Shown here one piece after another: positions 7,401-7,782 of a stretch of 7,782 nucleotides of DNA (positions within the stretch are counted from its first letter, which is position 1; each line of letters starts with the position of its first letter). The position numbers were made by a program, and so were the translations under genes. The notes under the pieces are model-generated. The model saw nothing but the letters and a program-made list of their open reading frames with translations. It made no database searches and was not told the origin of the DNA. This DNA is from Candidatus Pelagibacter sp. TMED165 (GTDB lineage: Bacteria; Pseudomonadota; Alphaproteobacteria; Pelagibacterales; Pelagibacteraceae). The stretch lies in contig NHHO02000001.1 of the NCBI GenBank assembly GCA_002171035.2, positions 1 through 7,782 on the forward strand, read 5' to 3'.

Positions 7401-7763
7401 ATAAAGGGTATCTGGATCAGTACCGTCTGTTGCCTCAACACCTACCACTTCAGCAATAACACCACTTGAACCACCTGTTACGGTTGTTCCATTATAAGTT
7501 GTTAAACTAGCTGCCGATTTAGATGTTAATTTTACAGCGTAATATTCTAAATCAAGTCCTACAGAACCAGGAATAACCATAGCTCCGTGTTTAAACATAT
7601 GGTCACCAAATCTTTCAATTTGATTTTGTAATAAAGTTTGTGATTGTGTTAACTCTCTAGCCTGAACAGCAAATGCTGGTCTAAATAAGACTCTATGAAA
7701 CTTCTTACTTTCGGAAAAGTCATCATAGTAAGGCGAGAGGTTAAAGTCTGTTGGACTTGGCAT
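1491..7763 (-). CDS. Giant DUF4815-type virion structural protein (2090 aa)
   Basis: A single open frame of 2090 residues. The N-terminus (1-75) has the hallmark run FSESKKFHRVLFRPAFAVQ, then ARELTQSQTLLQNQIERFGD and FKHGAMVIPG, which I recognise as DUF4815. Further conserved-looking blocks: GVYYINGFFVQ at 168-177; VYMSPAFGTT...SRFDLDNGQRDNFYDIGRI at 903-940; GDYFDVDSYSG...FELRDSLDFRPRVDD at 965-1008; a helical MRDIGRLEKRIQNVEYY segment at 1114-1130; DEWKETLRAPD at 1267-1277; a Trp-rich GTEWNEWQDQWTG at 1306-1318; an FIRARTISFTARGM...PNTRVFPFFD block at 1371-1395; and RDPLAQSF..DETDGIF, IREMSNGYPTKTILPF and SPVYLKEGTEYCFVLYSDS at 1514-1610, which looks like a jelly-roll fold. Beta modules are inserted between these blocks. 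There are only three cysteines (546, 1603, 2003), and no signal peptide or membrane helix. Such proteins occur in T4-like marine phages as large virion structural proteins; a baseplate or tail-fibre-network role is inferred. The start is set by a strong SD, AGAGGGA at 7775-7769. Confidence 0.9.
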   Translation of the reverse strand: MPSPTDFNLSPYYDDFSESKKFHRVLFRPAFAVQARELTQSQTLLQNQIERFGDHMFKHGAMVIPGSVGLDLEYYAVKLTSKSAASLTTYNGTTVTGGSSGVIAEVVGVEATDGTDPDTLYVKYNKTGTNNTAAVFTDGETITSSASGSPTAVVDTTATGSAANVKAGVYYINGFFVQNDDETLVLDKYTNTPSYRVGFTITESFISPSDDTSLNDNAAGSSNQNAPGAHRFKIALTLAKKTLSSTEDSTFVEVLRVENGNIKSMARATDYNILQDTLARRTFDESGDYALSNPEFDVREHLISGNNRGIFSSADGGLETKLAIGVSPFKAYVNGYEAEILSTTFVDVDKARDTDDANNNKTRFNVKNFVQVDNVFGTPDVSFVSGETEAFKNVNLYQDPTSARGTEVPTVGVSVTQIGRAKSRGFEYTTGTETLDIFATGTIFKHFLFDIEMFSHVDLQSNATFTTGEKVSGATSGATGVVMSDTAVRNTAVTSISASGTDMEGQFSAAVVTLANHGVKDGMQISLSGGNYQVDSVTISDETVYCAKNVTTNTFELYTADGTTAVNVTTFSSAPTLKHTTLVLSNVQGTFSAGETVTGDSSNASGTVQADRYGFKGFTPFDFEQTKQIGMAGSPTYTADTRLDSTYGANKELTGNASIANSTRALLGKGTLFTTELKVGDSITFTNDAGSTVIARIAFIESQTSATLTADVGSSDVTTAGVITRRRAKLNNPEQNISIFKLPYINVETLKTTANSGATDTNFNVRRQFVQTLSSNGDATITAGTNETFSSQADDDFSVSIMTTGSGGTGSAGDTLNTSGNNHEGDSIFTLGGSPSGKTLTLDFGANFAGHKVKIIATVSRTVAGSKTKTLNEDQTLNISSQSIIESGVIGLGKADIFEINKVYMSPAFGTTATSSHTDITSRFDLDNGQRDNFYDIGRIKLKPGALKPTGQLLIDFDFFAHGAGDYFDVDSYSGVVTYANIPSYTSETLGTKFELRDSLDFRPRVDDASTLPGATSGSDFERSYNGTGNSTIDIPEFNTDITTDFSFFLSRIDKIFITREAEIKVVKGASALNPLAPQNLDGHMHLATLEIPSYTLSTEDVQVIKQDNRRFTMRDIGRLEKRIQNVEYYTQLSLLEADAQSLQIQDANGFDRFKNGFIVDNFSGHNIGDVGNNDYKLSIDRARGEARPMFSEDIVELEEIDEDGTAILSADRTAANYQKTGTNSVISLPYTETNVIEQPYATKTENLNPFLIFDWIGNIELTPPLDEWKETLRAPDITVNLNGGFDNFLLSQGLTNTNIASFPLGTEWNEWQDQWTGNPRNVGFQRGNFRVTNTVQDVVQTRRGVRTEVVPQTVSQQLGDRVISVNFVPFIRARTISFTARGMRPNTRVFPFFDEQAVASFTTPDGGSLGGNLNTDTNGSVTGTFAIPDPTVDSNPRFRTGTRVFRLSSSSTNADLSSSNTATSAEADYIAKGLQETVRGASISTREPRIVRTARTETRRTDRVTRSVAVRNRDPLAQSFIIDETDGIFITSLDAFFATKSSTIPVRAEIREMSNGYPTKTILPFAQKYLNPGSVNTSTTGATSTTFTFESPVYLKEGTEYCFVLYSDSSDYTAYVSRLGGTQIGSDRKVSKQPAAGVLFKSANSSTWEPDQMEDLKFTLKKAVFDTSTSGTLTLANKDLPVRTLAANPLRTFNGTGIVRVFHKNHGMHSTSNNVTIAGVSSGTYNGIAHSDINGTYTSISNITLDSYDITTSGTATASGDVGGSSVTATENRAFDVLQLQVGTLNLPGTSLTSTLKTTTGKSIHGVETPFTIDTTASNTVLLDNIYFTEPRLVASAINETNEMSGSKSMIINLSMSTTNANLSPIIDLQRINAFAINNRLNNPVVSSTDTFTGDGSSTTFTLSSSPSSVHLLSIKKNGLKLQPVDDFTVSGTTLTMVTAPASGATLVAKLSNTIDFEEDTATEGGSSEGVYVTKSVNLENPSTALEVRVAASVRSTSSIKCFFRASGGEETRRIKDIEFTPFNTDGSPDTAVDPSVGDAVLDDDFKDHKFSASNLKEFTTFEIKIVFRGTISAYTPRLKDLRGIALAV
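1905..2093 (-). other. FTGDGS beta module near the C-terminus of the giant protein
   Basis: Residues 1891-1953 read DTFTGDGSS, a TFTLSSSP strand and turn, LLSIKKNGLKLQP, FTVSGTTLTM and TAPASGATLVAKL. This is the same module type as in the partial fibre gene at the other end of the window. It is flanked by Ser/Thr-rich linker on one side and EEDTATEGGSSEG on the other, which suggests a separately folding insert before the last 130 residues. Confidence 0.65.
2448..2675 (-). other. NHG module 2 in the giant protein
   Basis: Residues 1697-1772 contain FHKNHGMHST at 1703-1712, a VTIAGVSSGTYNG strand-turn, a HSDINGTYTSIS strand, LDSYDITTSGTA and GGSSVTATEN. The layout (NHGMH, V.I.G, NG(I), INGTYT, SYDI, GG.SVTAT) is one I recall as a recurring beta domain in structural proteins of T4-like cyanophages. 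A shorter relative sits at residues 513-568. Its function is unknown; a surface-exposed beta domain is likely. Confidence 0.5.
5589..5801 (-). other. GTLFTTELKVGD beta module in the giant protein
   Basis: Residues 655-725 read GNASIANSTRALLGKG, then TLFTTELKVGDSITF, VIARIAFIESQTSATLTADVG and an ITRRRAKL exit. The G.GT.FTTEL.VGD.I..T...V..I.S.T.ATLT layout is a familiar small beta module of phage tail proteins. It is placed between the second pair of GE-TG repeats and the central conserved blocks, so it looks like an accessory insert. Confidence 0.5.
5931..6002 (-). repeat. GE-TG protein repeat 4
   Basis: Residues 588-611: GTFSAGETVTGDSSNASGTV. It is a close match to repeat 3 (F..GE.V.G..S.A.G.V) and follows NHG module 1, so repeats 3 and 4 bracket that module. 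Confidence 0.6.
6060..6227 (-). other. NHG module 1 in the giant protein
   Basis: Residues 513-568 contain LANHGVKDGMQISLSG at 514-529, then NYQVDSVTISDETVYCAK and TTNTFELYTADGTTAVNV. The NHG..DG..I...G...YQV and NTFELYTADGT pattern matches a beta module frequently seen in marine phage structural proteins. It carries one of the only three cysteines in the protein (C546). It is sandwiched between GE-TG repeats 3 and 4. Confidence 0.5.
6309..6380 (-). repeat. GE-TG protein repeat 3
   Basis: Residues 462-485: ATFTTGEKVSGATSGATGVV. This copy is closest to the consensus. At DNA level it contains a short internal tandem, with the SGAT codons repeated at about 6330-6350. It immediately precedes NHG module 1. 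Confidence 0.6.
7296..7367 (-). repeat. GE-TG protein repeat 2
   Basis: Residues 133-156: VFTDGETITSSASGSPTAVV. The FTDGETI core and the following SASG..TAVV match the F(T/S).GE.V.G.(T/S)S.A.G.V layout of the other copies. It sits 22 residues after repeat 1, and the pair forms one insert. Confidence 0.55.
7434..7505 (-). repeat. GE-TG protein repeat 1
   Basis: Residues 87-110: YNGTTVTGGSSGVIAEVVGVE. This is the most divergent copy, with NGTTVTG in place of (S/T)xGExVTG. It shares the G..VTG.SSG...VV layout with the three copies at residues 133-156, 462-485 and 588-611. It interrupts the conserved N-terminal DUF4815 block. Confidence 0.5.
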
Positions 7764-7768
7764 TTATT

Positions 7769-7775
7769 TCCCTCT
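7769..7775 (-). promoter_or_regulatory. Strong Shine-Dalgarno of the giant structural gene
   Basis: The minus strand reads AGAGGGA at 7775-7769, 5 nt before the ATG at 7763. This is the best ribosome binding site in the window and supports the MPSPTDF start. Only 19 nt lie upstream within the window, so any late promoter for the gene would be outside view. Confidence 0.7.
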
Positions 7776-7782
7776 AAAATTC

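Noticed and set aside
1..7782. tRNA genes, CRISPR arrays, insertion sequences, attachment sites, factor-independent terminators
   Set aside because: Coding is almost continuous with gaps of at most 29 nt; I saw no stem-loop with a T-run, no spaced direct repeats and no cloverleaf in the gaps.
1..7782. Frequent GAC-GCx and ACG-GTx codon pairs in an otherwise AT-ending codon set
   Set aside because: Noticed as a possible site-avoidance signal, but counter-examples such as GAT-GCT in the 122-aa gene exist and I cannot test significance by eye.

Overview
The window looks like part of the virion structural region of a marine T4-like myovirus. The type resembles phages of SAR11/Pelagibacter or cyanobacteria, and the low GC fits a Pelagibacter-type host better. 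The basis is: (i) a 2090-residue protein that I recognise as the DUF4815-type large structural protein of T4-like marine phages; (ii) small companion proteins with N-termini familiar from the same phages; (iii) an exact T4-type late promoter octamer, TATAAATA, in one of the gaps; (iv) AT-rich, tightly packed, one-directional coding. Phage and host assignment are inferences from family resemblance; no search was run.

All five genes read on the minus strand, so transcription runs from high to low coordinates. First is the giant DUF4815 protein (7763 to 1491). A 72-residue coiled-coil protein follows after 1 nt (1489 to 1271). A 173-residue fibre-like protein follows after another 1 nt (1269 to 748). 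A 29-nt gap then holds the late promoter and a good ribosome binding site. After it come a 122-residue small structural protein (718 to 350) and, after 20 nt, the N-terminal 109 residues of a further fibre-type protein (329 to 1) that runs off the window edge. There is no gene-free stretch longer than 29 nt. I see no RNA gene, mobile element, CRISPR array or clear terminator.

The five products probably act together as virion parts on the tail or baseplate periphery that contact the host. The giant protein reads as a conserved scaffold into which small beta-rich modules have been inserted: four GE-TG repeats, two NHG modules, one FTTELKVGD module and one FTGDGS module. The FTGDGS module recurs near the start of the last, partial gene, with a 17/19 nucleotide match at its core, which links the two genes through a shared module. 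The internal late promoter suggests that the last two genes can be expressed at a different level from the giant protein and its two coupled followers.

GC content differs within the cassette by hand count: about 42% in the partial gene, about 41% and 37% in the next two, about 20% in the 72-residue gene, and roughly a third in sampled lines of the giant gene. Nothing here looks like a defence system, integrase or diversity-generating retroelement. The points of interest are the modular architecture and its regulation.
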